Source of the DNA: Candidatus Amarobacillus elongatus
GTDB lineage: Bacteria > Chloroflexota > Dehalococcoidia > Tepidiformales > Tepidiformaceae
Reading direction: 5' to 3'
Assembly (NCBI GenBank): GCA_016703545.1
Contig: JADJBX010000012.1
Coordinates: 1-53,814 of the forward strand
Length of the DNA stretch: 53,814 bases
Position numbers and translations under genes: made by a program. Shown here one piece after another: positions 20,459 to 29,379 of the stretch (positions within the stretch are counted from its first letter, which is position 1; each line of letters opens with the position of its first letter). The notes below the pieces were generated by a model. That model ran no database searches and was not told the DNA's origin. It saw nothing but the letters and a program-made list of their open reading frames with translations.

Positions 20459-20469
20459 GCTATCGGGGA
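20395..20469 (-). tRNA. tRNA-Asn (GTT)
   Basis: On the minus strand a 72-base cloverleaf runs from 20,469 to 20,398, with encoded CCA at 20,397-20,395. The acceptor stem TCCCCGA pairs with TCGGGGA. The D-arm has AGCTCAACGGTAGAGC. The anticodon stem CGCGG/CCGCG encloses the loop CTGTTAA with anticodon GTT. The T-arm reads CCTGGTTCGAATCCAGG. The gene is intact and its 3' end faces the mobile element, so integration appears to have preserved or rebuilt the tRNA 3' end. Confidence 0.96.
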
Positions 20470-20727
20470 ACGGCTTTGTCAGTGTCGGCCGGGGGGCCGG
20501 AAGAATCAAGCGACGTGGAACGTGTGGGCGCGGGCACAACCGGGATGGCGCCGGGGCGCGCTCGGTTGACAGCCCTATCCCGGCTCCTATGATCGCCTTC
20601 ATGGCCGCCCACCCGGGTGGCAACGCTTTCGGGCAATGGACGGGTTTGGCGGCGCCTGGGTGCCTCCCTCCTGCCAGCTCGCGGTCCCGTTGGGCTTCCA
20701 GGGCCCCGGGAGGAGGAAGAGGAACAC

Positions 20728-22128
20728 GTGACTACTGCTGAACGGCCGCGCACAGTCGGCGAGTTGAAGGCTTCGGGCTACAAGGTTCTCCCCGTCCGCG
20801 AGGAGATGCGCAAGAACCTCATCGCGAAGATCCGCCGCGGCGAACCGCTCTTCCCCGGGGTTCATGGCTACGAAGAGACCGTCATCCCGCACATCGTCAA
20901 CGCGATCCTCGCGGGCCAGGACATCATCTTCCTCGGTGAGCGCGGGCAGGCGAAGTCCCGCATGATCCGCTCGCTCATCTCGCTGCTCGACGACGAGACG
21001 CCGGTTCTCAAGGGGTGCGAAATCCCCGAGGACCCGTACCAGCCGATCACCCGGCAGGGTCGCGACATCCTCGCGGATCTGGGCGACGACGCCGAGCTGG
21101 AGTGGCTCAGCCGCGACCAGCGGTACGGCGAGAAGCTCGCCACCCCGGACATCACGATTGCCGACCTCATCGGCGAGGTGGACCCGATCAAGGTTGCCGA
21201 AGGGAAGTACCTCTCCGACGAGCTGACCATCCATTACGGCCTCATCCCGCGCACGAACCGCGGCATCTTCGCCATCAACGAGCTGCCCGACCTCGCCGAG
21301 CGCATCCAGGTCGGCCTGCTCAACATCATGGAAGAGCGCGACGTGCAGATTCGCGGCTACCGCATCCGGCTCGCGCTGGACGTGTTCGTGGTCGCCAGCG
21401 CGAACCCCGAGGACTACACGAACCGCGGCCGCATCATCACGCCGCTCAAGGACCGCTACGGCGCGCAAGTTCGCACCCACTACCCGATCAAGATCGAGCA
21501 CGAAATCGACATCATGGACGCTGAGCACCACCCGGTGCCGGCGGACTTCAACGTCGCTGTACCGCCGTACATGAAGGAAGTGATCGCCGAGATCAGCCGG
21601 CTCGCACGGCGCAGCCCGGATGTGAACCAGCGCTCGGGCGTCTCCGTCCGCGCGAGCATCGCGAACTACGAGAGCATGCTGGCGAACGCGCTGCGCCGCG
21701 CCATCATCACGGGCGAAGACACCGTCGTGCCGCGCGTCAGCGACCTCCCGTACGTCGTCCCCACCCTCAGCGGCAAGGTGGAATTCGAGACTGTCGAGGA
21801 CGGCCGCGAAGACCAGATCATCGACAAGCTGCTCCAGGGCGCGGTCGTGGCGGTGTTCAATCGCTACTTCAACCTGGGCGAACTCGAACCGGTCGTGACA
21901 CGCTTCAAGGCGGGCTTCGCGGCGGAAGTCGGCGACATGACGCCGAGCGCGGACGAAGTCGCCATCGCTTCCCAGGTGGAGGGCGTCATGCCCGCGCTCG
22001 AGAAGCTCGGAGCGACCGCCAGCCAGGCGGAAATCGCGGCCGGCCTCGAGTTCCTGCTCGATGGCCTGCACCTGAACAAGCGGCTCAATAAGGACCGCAT
22101 GGGGAACAAGACGCAGTATCGCGGATGA
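20728..22128 (+). CDS. MoxR/magnesium chelatase (ChlI)-type AAA+ ATPase
   Basis: 466 residues. GTG 20,728 lies behind a strong purine-rich AGGAGGAAGAGG at 20,710-20,721. The AAA module has LGERGQAKSRMIRS (P-loop), RGIFAINELPDLAERIQVGL (Walker B region, where ChlI proteins often have DE) and VVASANPEDYTNRGRI (sensor 1, with the ANPED signature of the helix-2 insert clade). A helical lid domain follows (SVRASIANYESMLANALRRA). Relatives act as chaperone-like ATPases, often with a VWA-domain partner, to insert metals or remodel complexes. No VWA gene is next to it here. The GNAT gene overlaps its stop by four bases (ATGA). Unlike the genes to its left it has no frameshift. Confidence 0.85.
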   Translation: MTTAERPRTVGELKASGYKVLPVREEMRKNLIAKIRRGEPLFPGVHGYEETVIPHIVNAILAGQDIIFLGERGQAKSRMIRSLISLLDDETPVLKGCEIPEDPYQPITRQGRDILADLGDDAELEWLSRDQRYGEKLATPDITIADLIGEVDPIKVAEGKYLSDELTIHYGLIPRTNRGIFAINELPDLAERIQVGLLNIMEERDVQIRGYRIRLALDVFVVASANPEDYTNRGRIITPLKDRYGAQVRTHYPIKIEHEIDIMDAEHHPVPADFNVAVPPYMKEVIAEISRLARRSPDVNQRSGVSVRASIANYESMLANALRRAIITGEDTVVPRVSDLPYVVPTLSGKVEFETVEDGREDQIIDKLLQGAVVAVFNRYFNLGELEPVVTRFKAGFAAEVGDMTPSADEVAIASQVEGVMPALEKLGATASQAEIAAGLEFLLDGLHLNKRLNKDRMGNKTQYRG

Positions 22129-22682
22129 GCGTTCGCATCGAACCGTTGCCCCTCCATGGCCCCCTCTTTGAGGGGGCTTTGGACGTCTACGCCGACGCGT
22201 TCGCGGGCCCGCCGTACTTCGACGACGACCGCGGGCAGGAAGTCCGCATGCGATTGCTGGGGGAGCACGGCCGCCGCCCCGGATTCAGGGGCATTGTGGC
22301 GATGGAGGGCGATGAGGTCGTAGGGATGACCTACGCCTACACGGGCGGGCCAGGACAGTGGTGGCACGAAGAGGTGCGAAAGCGGATCCCCGCCGCGGCC
22401 TACCGCCGCTGGCTCGTGCGCAGCGTGGAAGTGGTGGAGGTGGCGGTGAGCCCCAAACACCAGGGCAAGGGCATCGGTACGCAGATGGTGGAAGCGCTGC
22501 TCGAAGGGCGCGAGGAACACACCGCGGTGCTGAGCGCCCGCTGCGACAGCCGCGCGCACGAGCTGTACCGGAGACTGGGGTTCGAAGAGATCGCGCGCGT
22601 GACCTTTAGCACCGCCGGCGCTCCCTTCTACATCATGGGCCGGCAGCTCCCGCCCGCGAACAAGAACGGGGGAGGGGGCTAG
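22125..22682 (+). CDS. GNAT family N-acetyltransferase
   Basis: 185 residues. ATG 22,125 overlaps the ATPase stop codon. The acetyl-CoA binding motif A is evident in VVEVAVSPKHQGKGIGTQMV, followed by motif B (CDSRAHELYRRLGFEEIARV). The substrate is unknown. The N-terminal 60 residues carry EVRMRLLGEHGRR and GIVAMEGDEVVGMTYAY, typical of the first half of the fold. Overlap with the ATPase gene suggests a two-gene operon, although a terminator-like hairpin lies inside the first codons. The gene ends inside a perfect 26-base palindrome. Confidence 0.85.
   Translation: MSVRIEPLPLHGPLFEGALDVYADAFAGPPYFDDDRGQEVRMRLLGEHGRRPGFRGIVAMEGDEVVGMTYAYTGGPGQWWHEEVRKRIPAAAYRRWLVRSVEVVEVAVSPKHQGKGIGTQMVEALLEGREEHTAVLSARCDSRAHELYRRLGFEEIARVTFSTAGAPFYIMGRQLPPANKNGGGG
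22159..22177 (+). terminator. Terminator-like hairpin inside the start of the GNAT gene
   Basis: GCCCCCTC and GAGGGGGC form a perfect 8-bp stem with a TTT loop, followed by TTT. It lies 31 bases after the ATPase stop codon and within codons 12-18 of the GNAT ORF. It could attenuate read-through from the ATPase gene or hide the GNAT translation start. It may also be a chance result of GC-rich coding. Confidence 0.35.
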
Positions 22683-22693
22683 CCCCCTCCCCC
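22668..22693. terminator. Perfect 26-base palindrome between convergent genes
   Basis: GGGGGAGGGGGCT is followed directly by its exact reverse complement, AGCCCCCTCCCCC. It spans the TAG of the GNAT gene and ends 24 bases before the stop of the convergent DUF4397 gene. Such a hairpin can terminate transcription from both sides. There is no T-tract on either side. Confidence 0.55.
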
Positions 22694-22716
22694 ATCAAGG
22701 TCACCGGCTGACCGGA

Positions 22717-23562
22717 TCAGGCGCGCGTGGTGGCGCGGGCCTTCCGGGCGAACCAGAGGGAGCCGGCGACGGCGATGAGCCCGAAGCCCACAGCGGCCCA
22801 GGCGAAGCCACCGTCCGCCATGCCCGTGCCCGTGCCCGTGGACGGGGCCGAAGGCGCGACAGGAGCCGCGGCATCCACCAGCGGAATCACCTGGAGCGTG
22901 CCGTTGCCCGCCAGCCCAACGGCGACGGCCGTGTACACCGTGCGGTCCTTCAGCTGCAGACCCGTGATGCTCTTCGCGACCGCGCCGGAGGACGCGACCT
23001 TCACGTCGAGGTTGTACGTGTTGGCGGGTACCGGCGTGTAAGCACCGACACCCTTGAAGGCGATGTTCGAGAACACCTTCGTCGACGTGCCTGCGACGAC
23101 GACATCGACGGCGGGCGCGTCCGGGGAGGCGTGGATGAGGCGGACGTGGGCGTTACCGGCCGCGGGGGCCGCGTTGTTGTCCTCCAGGGGGAGGAGGGCG
23201 AGCGTGTTCTTGCCGGCTTCGCCGACGGCGAGGACGGTGTAATCCTTGCCACCCGCGATGTCGAGGTCCGCCTGCAACGCAGGCGTGCCACTTCCGTTGG
23301 ACGGAGAGATGAACACCTTCACGTTATGCTTGCCGGCGGGAAGGCTGACGTAGCCGGTGTCCTTCGGGAAGGCGAGCGCGGTCACGGCCTTCTGGCCATC
23401 GACGAAGATGTCGACGGCGGGCGCGTCCGGCGAGGCGTGCATGATGCGCACGCGGCCGGTGCTGGCCGCCTGGGCGCCCGCGACCGCCGGGAGCGCGGCC
23501 ATCACGACCGCGAGGGCGAACAACGGGAGCAGGAGCCGTGTTCGAAGCGACTTCAATGCCAT
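22717..23562 (-). CDS. Secreted, membrane-anchored protein with two DUF4397 domains
   Basis: 281 residues. The start is ATG 23,562 with GGAGGA five bases upstream, preferred over the in-frame GTG at 23,580. A Sec signal peptide (LLPLFALAVVMAALPAVAGA) leads into two tandem DUF4397 repeats. Each opens with the same motif, VRIMHASPDAPAVDIFVDG and VRLIHASPDAPAVDVVVAG. A Pro/Thr/Gly linker and a C-terminal membrane helix (FAWAAVGFGLIAVAGSLWFA) with a basic tail (RKARATTRA) follow, as in sortase-type anchors but without LPXTG. DUF4397 proteins are extracytoplasmic beta-rich proteins of unknown function, often cell-surface. A possible promoter lies at 23,654-23,683. Confidence 0.85.
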   Translation of the reverse strand: MALKSLRTRLLLPLFALAVVMAALPAVAGAQAASTGRVRIMHASPDAPAVDIFVDGQKAVTALAFPKDTGYVSLPAGKHNVKVFISPSNGSGTPALQADLDIAGGKDYTVLAVGEAGKNTLALLPLEDNNAAPAAGNAHVRLIHASPDAPAVDVVVAGTSTKVFSNIAFKGVGAYTPVPANTYNLDVKVASSGAVAKSITGLQLKDRTVYTAVAVGLAGNGTLQVIPLVDAAAPVAPSAPSTGTGTGMADGGFAWAAVGFGLIAVAGSLWFARKARATTRA

Positions 23563-23653
23563 GGAGTCCTCCAGCGCCACCCTGTCTAAGTTTTGCAGGG
23601 GTTCTCAGGCGAATTGCGCCTTTTGGCCTCTGCACAGGGAAGCATCTGGACAG

Positions 23654-23683
23654 ATATTAGACAGACATGGACCAAGAAGGCAA
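23654..23683 (-). promoter_or_regulatory. Possible sigma-70-like promoter of the DUF4397 gene
   Basis: On the minus strand TTGCCT (23,683-23,678) and TAATAT (23,659-23,654) are separated by 18 bases. Each matches the consensus at four of six positions. The site lies in the AT-richer gap upstream of the gene and would give a leader of roughly 85 bases. Confidence 0.35.
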
Positions 23684-23727
23684 ACGGACTTCGACACGAC
23701 CTGTACAAGAATCGGTAAGGGGCCCCG

Positions 23728-24683
23728 CTACAGACCCTTCACGCGTGGGGCGATCTCGGCGGCGAGGTACTCGGGCACGAGGTCGGAATCGAAGTTGAAG
23801 TGCTGGAACATGATCTCCTCGACGCCGAGCTCCGCGAGCCGCCCGAGCTGGTCGACCACCTGGTCGGTCGTGCCGGCGATGCCACGGGCGCGAAGCGCCT
23901 CACGGAAGGCGCGGGGGTCGGTATCGGGCGCCATGCCGCGCATACTCATGAGCCGGCGGGCGGCCGCATCCAACGACGCCTCGTCCGGGCCGACCACGGC
24001 GAAGACCATCATCGACCGGCGGATCGTCGCGGGGTCGCGGCCCTCCGCCTCGCAATGGCGTTCGAGAACGTCGCGCTTGTGGCGATACGTTTCGACATCA
24101 ACGTTCACGGAGTTCCATTCGTCGGCGTACCGGGCGACCAGCTTCAGCGTGCGCTTTTCGCCACCGCCACCGATGAGCAGGGGCGGGCGGCCGGCGGCCG
24201 GCCGCGGGAGGCAGTTCGCGCCAGCGAGGGTGTAGTAGCGGCCATCAAAGCGCGCATCAGCCGAGGTCCAGAGCGACTTCGCCACCTGGATCGACTCCTC
24301 GAGCCGGTCGAAGCGCTCCTTGAGTGGCGGGAAGGGGATGCCATAGGCGCGATGCTCCGCCTCGTTCCAGCCCGCGCCCATGCCCATGACGAACCGGCCG
24401 CCGCTCAGGACATCAATCTGCGCCGCCATGCGGGCCTGGTCGATGGGGAGCGGAAGGTGACCGGCGAGACGAGCGGCCCGAAGCGCAGCGTCGTCGTCTC
24501 CTTCGCCGCGATGACGAACGAAAGGTACGCCTCGAGCGAGTCCTGCTGGGGGCCGATGAAGTAGTGGTCGGAACGGAAGACGCTGGGGAACCTCAGCCGC
24601 TCGGCGAGCGCGAGAATGTGGCTCCAGCGTTCCCACGTGAGGCCGTTCTGGCCCTCGACCATCAGTCCGATTTCATGCCACAC
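23728..24683 (-). CDS. LLM-class flavin-dependent oxidoreductase (luciferase-like, probably F420-type)
   Basis: About 318 residues with one base lost near 24,450. GTG 24,683 gives MWHEIGLMVEGQNGLTWERW, matching the usual family N-terminus. An ATG at 24,664 is an alternative. The TIM-barrel signature is clear: FRSDHYFIGPQQDSLEAYL, TLRFGPLVSPVTFR, IDVLSGGRFVMGMGAGWNEA, EHRAYGIPFPPLKERFDRLE and PPLLIGGGGEKRTLKLVARY. Family members use F420H2 or FMNH2 to oxidise or reduce diverse organic substrates in the cytoplasm. The substrate is unknown. The gene follows the FAD monooxygenase on the same strand, 46 bases after its stop. Confidence 0.85.
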
Positions 24684-24729
24684 TCCCCGGCGGATGTTCC
24701 ACCGGGGAGTGATTGCACGTGCGCCGGCG

Positions 24730-26083
24730 CTACCGCGCGGTGGTGAGGCGCACCGGCAAGGGCAGCCGTGACGTCGCCTTCCGCCGCCCGAGCATGACGC
24801 GCGCGAAGATCCGCGGCGCGAACACCGATGGCGCCGGACGCAGCAGGCTCGCCACTTCGAAGAATCGCGTGCACACCACGGGGTCGGCGGAGGCGACGGC
24901 GCGCAGCCGATCCATGTAGGCGTTGATGAGCCCGGCACCGGGTGCGCGCTTGCCGGTCACGTCCGGGAAGCGCAGGTCCTCGCCCGCCGCGAGGGTCCAC
25001 GCCGCTTTCGCGGGCGTGGCGGCGGCCTTGAAGAAGCGGCGCGCGAGGGCGTTGTCCCCGGCGGCGAGGCAGGTGTCCAGCGAGCGGGCTTCGAGCGCCG
25101 CCACGGACATTCCCTGCCCGTAGACGGGGTTGAACCCGCAAATGCCGTCGCCAAGCACCAGGTACCCGCCGGGGAACGCCTTCAACCGTTCGAAGTGACG
25201 CCACTGGTTCCCGGGGAAGCGGTAGGTTTCGAGGGGCCCAGGGACGCGCGCGGCTGACCACATTCGCGATATCCGGCGCCGCGAGGCCACGCGCGAACTC
25301 AAGCCAGCCCGCTTCATCGGCCGGCGGGAAGTCGCCGAGGCAACCGAAGAGCGTGACCACCCAGCGCTCGCGGTCGGCGGCGAGCATGGCGGCGCCGCGG
25401 CGATCGTGCGGCGCCTCGCCGCCGACGATGGCGCCGGTTGCGCCGCCGAGGTCCGCGGGGTGCCGTTCGTACACGCGGCTGACGTAGGCCCCTGGCGCAT
25501 CCACGCGTTCCTCGAAAGGCGGCTCGAAGCCCCACTCCTTCAGCCACTTGGGCGTCTGCGACCCGCGCCCGGTGCAATCGACCACCAGGTCCGCGGTCAG
25601 CGGCTCCGGCGACCCCTCGATGCGAACGCCGGTGACGCGGCCGGCGGAGGCGTCGTACACAGGCGACTCGATGGAAACGCCATCGCGGACCGTGAGGTTG
25701 GGGAGCGCGCTCACGCGGTCGCGCACCGCGCCTTCGAGCAGCGGCCGGCTGGCGACCACGCCGGCGAGGTTGCCGTTCGCCCGAGACATGTAGCGGCCAC
25801 CGAAACACCAGATGACGTCGGCCATGACGTCGCCGCGAAGGCCGCCGCGCGCCACGATCTCGTCGGTCAGGCCGGGGAAGTACTGCTCCAGCACGCGGGC
25901 TCCGCTGACGAGGAGGCCGTGTGCGTGCCGCCCCTGCGGGACGCCCTTGCGGTGCTCCGCTTCCACCGGCAGCGTGTCGCGTTCGACGATGGTGACGCGC
26001 GCGAAGTGGCTCGCGAGGACGCGCGCAGTGAGCAGCCCGGCCATGCTCGCGCCCATGACGACCGCGTGTTCCCTTGTTGACAT
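24730..26083 (-). CDS. FAD-dependent monooxygenase/oxidoreductase
   Basis: About 450 residues with one frameshift near 25,262. ATG 26,083 is preceded by GGGAGGGG. The N-terminal Rossmann motif VVMGASMAGLLTARVLASHF with VTIVERD binds FAD. RKGVPQGRHAHGLLVSGARV, DLVVDCTGRGSQTPKWL and, after the shift, LVLGDGICGFNPVYGQGMSV (the second FAD-contact GD motif) match the squalene-epoxidase/PHBH-like group. The C-terminal 100 residues are helical. The PQGRH motif is common in uncharacterised actinobacterial and Chloroflexota monooxygenases. The substrate cannot be predicted. Confidence 0.82.
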
Positions 26084-26156
26084 TGTGCCCCTCCCGTTGG
26101 TTCTGGCCATACCTACGAGAGCGCGGCGAGGGCTGATCACCCGCGCGAGGGAGCAA

Positions 26157-26840
26157 TCAACCGAGGAGGATTTCGAGCACGCGGCGGGTGTCCGACAGGT
26201 CGTCGAAGACCCAGTCCGCACCGGATTCCTGGAGCGCCCCGGCGGCGAAGGAGCCGGTCGCGACGGCCAGGCAGCGGGCGCCCGCGAGATGCGCGGCCTC
26301 GACATCGAGCGGGGTATCGCCGAGCACGATCGCGTCCGCCGGATCGGGGGAGGCGCCGGCCGCGGCAGCGAGGGCCGCGATGGCTTCTCCGACAAGCTCG
26401 GCCCGCACGGGGGTGCGGTCGCCGAATCCGCCGGCCGCAAACCGCTCCCAGAGGCCGAAGTGCGCGAGCTTCACGCGGGCGGCGCGCTCGATGTTGCCGG
26501 TCGCGAGCCCGACCTTCTGGCCGCGGGCATCGAAGGCATCGAGCAGCGCGTGCACACCCGGGAGCACAATGCCCCCACGCGCGGAAAGCGAACGTGGCAG
26601 CTCCTCCAGGTAGTGCGCGACGAACGCCTCGAAGGCGGCGTCCGGGTCACCATTGACCAGGCCGTGCGTCTCCAGTGCCTCGAGGAAGATGCCCCGGTCG
26701 GTGCGGCCATCGAAGCGAATCCCGGCGGTCGCCTGCTCCACCCCGGAGAGGCGTGACAGCACGGTGTTGACCGCGCTCCGCCCGGCGCCGGACGTGCGGA
26801 TGAGGGTCATATCGATGTCGAAGAGGACGAGCCGTGCCAC
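26157..26840 (-). CDS. HAD-superfamily phosphatase (subfamily IA)
   Basis: 227 residues, starting at GTG 26,840. Motif I LFDIDMTLIR supplies the nucleophile and acid/base Asp pair. Motif II is in GLATGN, the Lys/Arg motif III lies in AARVKLAHFG, and motif IV is VLGDTPLDVEAA. The helical cap inserted after motif I (FDGRTDRGIFLEALETHGL) resembles phosphoglycolate phosphatase-like and beta-phosphoglucomutase-like enzymes. The substrate is not predictable. The divergent aldose epimerase starts 73 bases away, so the two may share a promoter region. Confidence 0.85.
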   Translation of the reverse strand: MARLVLFDIDMTLIRTSGAGRSAVNTVLSRLSGVEQATAGIRFDGRTDRGIFLEALETHGLVNGDPDAAFEAFVAHYLEELPRSLSARGGIVLPGVHALLDAFDARGQKVGLATGNIERAARVKLAHFGLWERFAAGGFGDRTPVRAELVGEAIAALAAAAGASPDPADAIVLGDTPLDVEAAHLAGARCLAVATGSFAAGALQESGADWVFDDLSDTRRVLEILLG

Positions 26841-26913
26841 GCGACCATCGTACCCGTTCGTGGCCCAGGGGCAGCACTGGCGACGGCCGTCCACGCGTGG
26901 GACCATCCAGCTC

Positions 26914-27774
26914 GTGATCGAACTCGTGGCCGGGGCCTCACGAGCCATCGTCCTCCCCGAGTGGGGTGGGCGGCTGCATCAGTTGTTTGCCGACGGCGAG
27001 CCGCTGCTCGTCGCGCCCGCATCGTTCGCCGAACATGGGCGGGATCCGCACGCGGGCGGCTGCTTCCCCATGGCGCCGTGGCCGAACCGCATCGCCGGGG
27101 GAGGCTTCTCCTGGCGGGGGCGTGAGGTATCGCTGCCACCGGGTCCGGAGGGGAACGCGCTCCATGGCACTGCCGTCCTCGCGACATGGCGCGTGCTGGC
27201 GGCGGACCCGTCGTCGTGCGAAATGGAGACCGAACTGGGCGGCGATTGGCCCTGGGCCGGGACCGCGTGGCAGCGCGTCACGCTCGATCCCGACCGCGTC
27301 CACCTCGAACTGCAGGTGCGAGCGGAACACGAACCGTTCCCCGCGGCGTGCGGATGGCACCCCTGGTTCCGCCGTGACGTCCTCGGTTCGCGGTCGGTAA
27401 GCGTGCAGGTGCCGGCCGGTTCGCGGTACGTACTCGAACACCACCTGCCTACGGGCGAACGGGTGCTCCCGGCGCGCGCCGCCAACCTCCGGTGGCTGAC
27501 CTGCCTCGGGAAGCGGCGGCTCGATGACTGCTTTGGCGACCTCGATGGGCCCGTGGTGGTCGCATGGGATCAGCTGCGCCTCCGAATGGAGTGCACGGAC
27601 GTGCACGCGCACGTGCAGGTGTACACCCCGCCGGAGAGCTTCTGCATCGAACCCCAGAGCGCGCCGCCCGACGCGTTCAACCTCGCGGCGAAGGTTGGCG
27701 GCACGGTGGCTACGGCCCGGCCGGGCGCGCCGGTGCGAATGGAAACCACGTGGACATGGGAGCGAACGGGCTAG
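26914..27774 (+). CDS. Aldose 1-epimerase (galactose mutarotase) family protein
   Basis: 286 residues, starting at GTG 26,914, the first plausible start giving the family N-terminus VIELVAGASRAIVLPEWGGR. Catalytic and substrate-binding positions are visible: His in NALHGTAVLATW, His in CGWHPWFRR, Asp in RRLDDCFGDL and Glu in CIEPQSAPPDAFNL. The enzyme interconverts alpha and beta anomers of hexoses in the cytoplasm. Its TAG stop shares the palindromic CTAG with the stop of the convergent downstream gene. Confidence 0.85.
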   Translation: MIELVAGASRAIVLPEWGGRLHQLFADGEPLLVAPASFAEHGRDPHAGGCFPMAPWPNRIAGGGFSWRGREVSLPPGPEGNALHGTAVLATWRVLAADPSSCEMETELGGDWPWAGTAWQRVTLDPDRVHLELQVRAEHEPFPAACGWHPWFRRDVLGSRSVSVQVPAGSRYVLEHHLPTGERVLPARAANLRWLTCLGKRRLDDCFGDLDGPVVVAWDQLRLRMECTDVHAHVQVYTPPESFCIEPQSAPPDAFNLAAKVGGTVATARPGAPVRMETTWTWERTG

Positions 27775-29195
27775 CGGGCCGCCGCCGGCGTGGGGTTCCG
27801 GTACCGCGTTTCGTCGACCGTTATGTACATGAAGTCCCGTTCCTGCGACTTGAGGAAGCGGCCCGGGTTGTCGCTCATCGTGTCCATGAACTTCTGCGAC
27901 GTGAGGCTGCCATCGGGCTGCGGGAAGTAGGTGCCGAGCAGGACGTAGGGCGTGTTGATGTCGAGCTGCATGGCGGTATGAGCGCCGGCGGCGTAGAGCG
28001 CCTTCGCGAGCGTTTCCGCGCTCAGCGAGTTCCCCGAGGCGTACAGCAGGTTCCCGTCCCTGGTCAGCCCCACCGCGGACCGCCATGTGATGAATTCGGC
28101 GCTGTTCACGTTCACATAGCCCCAGGTGTCGTTGCCCTCGGTCACGCGACGGCTGATCTCGCCGTTGCGGACGAGCAGGACGGCGTTCTGGCGGACGGCG
28201 ACCATGCCTTCTTCCCAGGCGATGTCGTTGCCCCATTCGCCCATTTTGATCGTGCCGTCCTGCATCACCGCGATGCTCGCGAGGCCGTTACGCAGGGGCC
28301 GGTACTCCTTGCCGTTCGCCACCATGCCGAAGCCGCCGTGCGGGCCCTTGAAGCCGCCGTTCCAGGCCGCGATCAGGTTCGCGCGGTCGTCCTGGGGGAT
28401 GACGCCGGGGCCCTTCACGCCGCGGTCGCCGCCGGGGTCCGCGGTACCGCCGACCATGTGCAGCATCACGCGCCGCGAGTCCATCAGCAGTACCCCGACG
28501 AGGGCGTACGGCCGCGACTTGTCCGGGCGGATGAACGTGCGCATGAGCACGGGGTCGTCGGGGGATGTGCGCGGCAGGCTGGCCGTCGTCCACACGCCTT
28601 CGCCCGCTTCTAGCGTGTCGCGCAGGGGGATGGTCTCGGGCGGGGTCATGGGCTTGGGCGGGGGCGGCAGCTCGGGACCGAAGTCGTACGAGTGCTCCAG
28701 CGTGATGTCGATGACCTGCTGCGGTGGCTGCTTCACGAACTGCACGACGACCTCCTCGATGGCGAAGGGGTCGGTATCGCCCCCGAGGAGGCGGTACTTG
28801 GTGCGGTCGATGCGGTCCTGGACGCGGAAGTACCACGCCTCGACACGGGCCGTGTTCTCGTCGCCAATAACACGGCGGCTGAGGTCCGCGGCCTGGGCGC
28901 TGAACTCGGACTTGTGGGTGTAGCCGTACCCCATGACACCGAGGAAGAGCACCGCCAGCGTGAGAAGCACGCGCCGCCTCGACGGCCGCCACCAACGACG
29001 CGCCGGCGCGGGTTCATGGGCCGCAACCGCGGACGCGCTGGCGGTCGATTCGAGGCTCGATTCGAGGCTCATGGAAGAGGATTCGACAGGTCGGGGAGGC
29101 TCGATAGCTGGTGCGGGGCCGGATTCAACCGCCGGCGGCGCGGATGGCGAGGGAGCCTCGGCGGCACGTCGCATCCATAACGCCTTCCACAGCAT
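27771..29195 (-). CDS. Membrane-anchored phosphodiester glycosidase-domain protein (NAGPA/DUF2233)
   Basis: 474 residues. A Pro/Ser/Ala-rich cytoplasmic N-terminus (1-66) precedes one membrane helix (VLLTLAVLFLGVMGYGYTH, about residues 75-93) and an extracytoplasmic domain. The C-terminal 270 residues resemble the phosphodiester-glycosidase fold: AAWNGGFKGPHGGFGMV, IAVMQDGTIKMGEWGND, LLYASGNSLSAETLAKAL and AMQLDINTPYVLL. Related proteins remove sugar caps or act on envelope polysaccharides. The exact substrate is unknown. It is convergent with the epimerase gene and overlaps it by four bases. Confidence 0.75.
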   Translation of the reverse strand: MLWKALWMRRAAEAPSPSAPPAVESGPAPAIEPPRPVESSSMSLESSLESTASASAVAAHEPAPARRWWRPSRRRVLLTLAVLFLGVMGYGYTHKSEFSAQAADLSRRVIGDENTARVEAWYFRVQDRIDRTKYRLLGGDTDPFAIEEVVVQFVKQPPQQVIDITLEHSYDFGPELPPPPKPMTPPETIPLRDTLEAGEGVWTTASLPRTSPDDPVLMRTFIRPDKSRPYALVGVLLMDSRRVMLHMVGGTADPGGDRGVKGPGVIPQDDRANLIAAWNGGFKGPHGGFGMVANGKEYRPLRNGLASIAVMQDGTIKMGEWGNDIAWEEGMVAVRQNAVLLVRNGEISRRVTEGNDTWGYVNVNSAEFITWRSAVGLTRDGNLLYASGNSLSAETLAKALYAAGAHTAMQLDINTPYVLLGTYFPQPDGSLTSQKFMDTMSDNPGRFLKSQERDFMYITVDETRYRNPTPAAAR

Positions 29196-29379
29196 GGCGA
29201 AATCCTAACAAGCGCTCGATTGGGCGCAACGAAGCCGCGAAATGCACGTCGTCTCAGCCCCTCTCGGTCGCTACAACGCCACCTCGCCGGCGGAAGTTCC
29301 AGCGCCTCGAGAACGCGGGTCGCGTGCGGCGGCGAGGGCGGGTATGAGGGCCGTGAGTGTTCCCCACACGGCCCGGTAC

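Larger units (their letters stand above)
1..20469. mobile_element. Right-hand part of an integrative and conjugative element at tRNA-Asn
   Basis: The stretch carries a conjugation gene set (VirB6-, VirB8-, pilin-, PrgI-, VirB4- and TraG/VirD4-like), a DnaG-like primase, a replication-relaxation protein and a large serine recombinase that abuts the 3' end of a tRNA-Asn gene. This is the layout of an ICE inserted at a tRNA. Two accessory modules are present: methylase plus helicase at the left, and AAA ATPase plus subtilase in the middle. The right boundary is placed at the tRNA. The left boundary and the second copy of the attachment core are not in the window, so whether positions 1-3948 belong to the element is an inference. 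The element cannot be called functional because most of its genes are frameshifted in this assembly. Confidence 0.75.
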
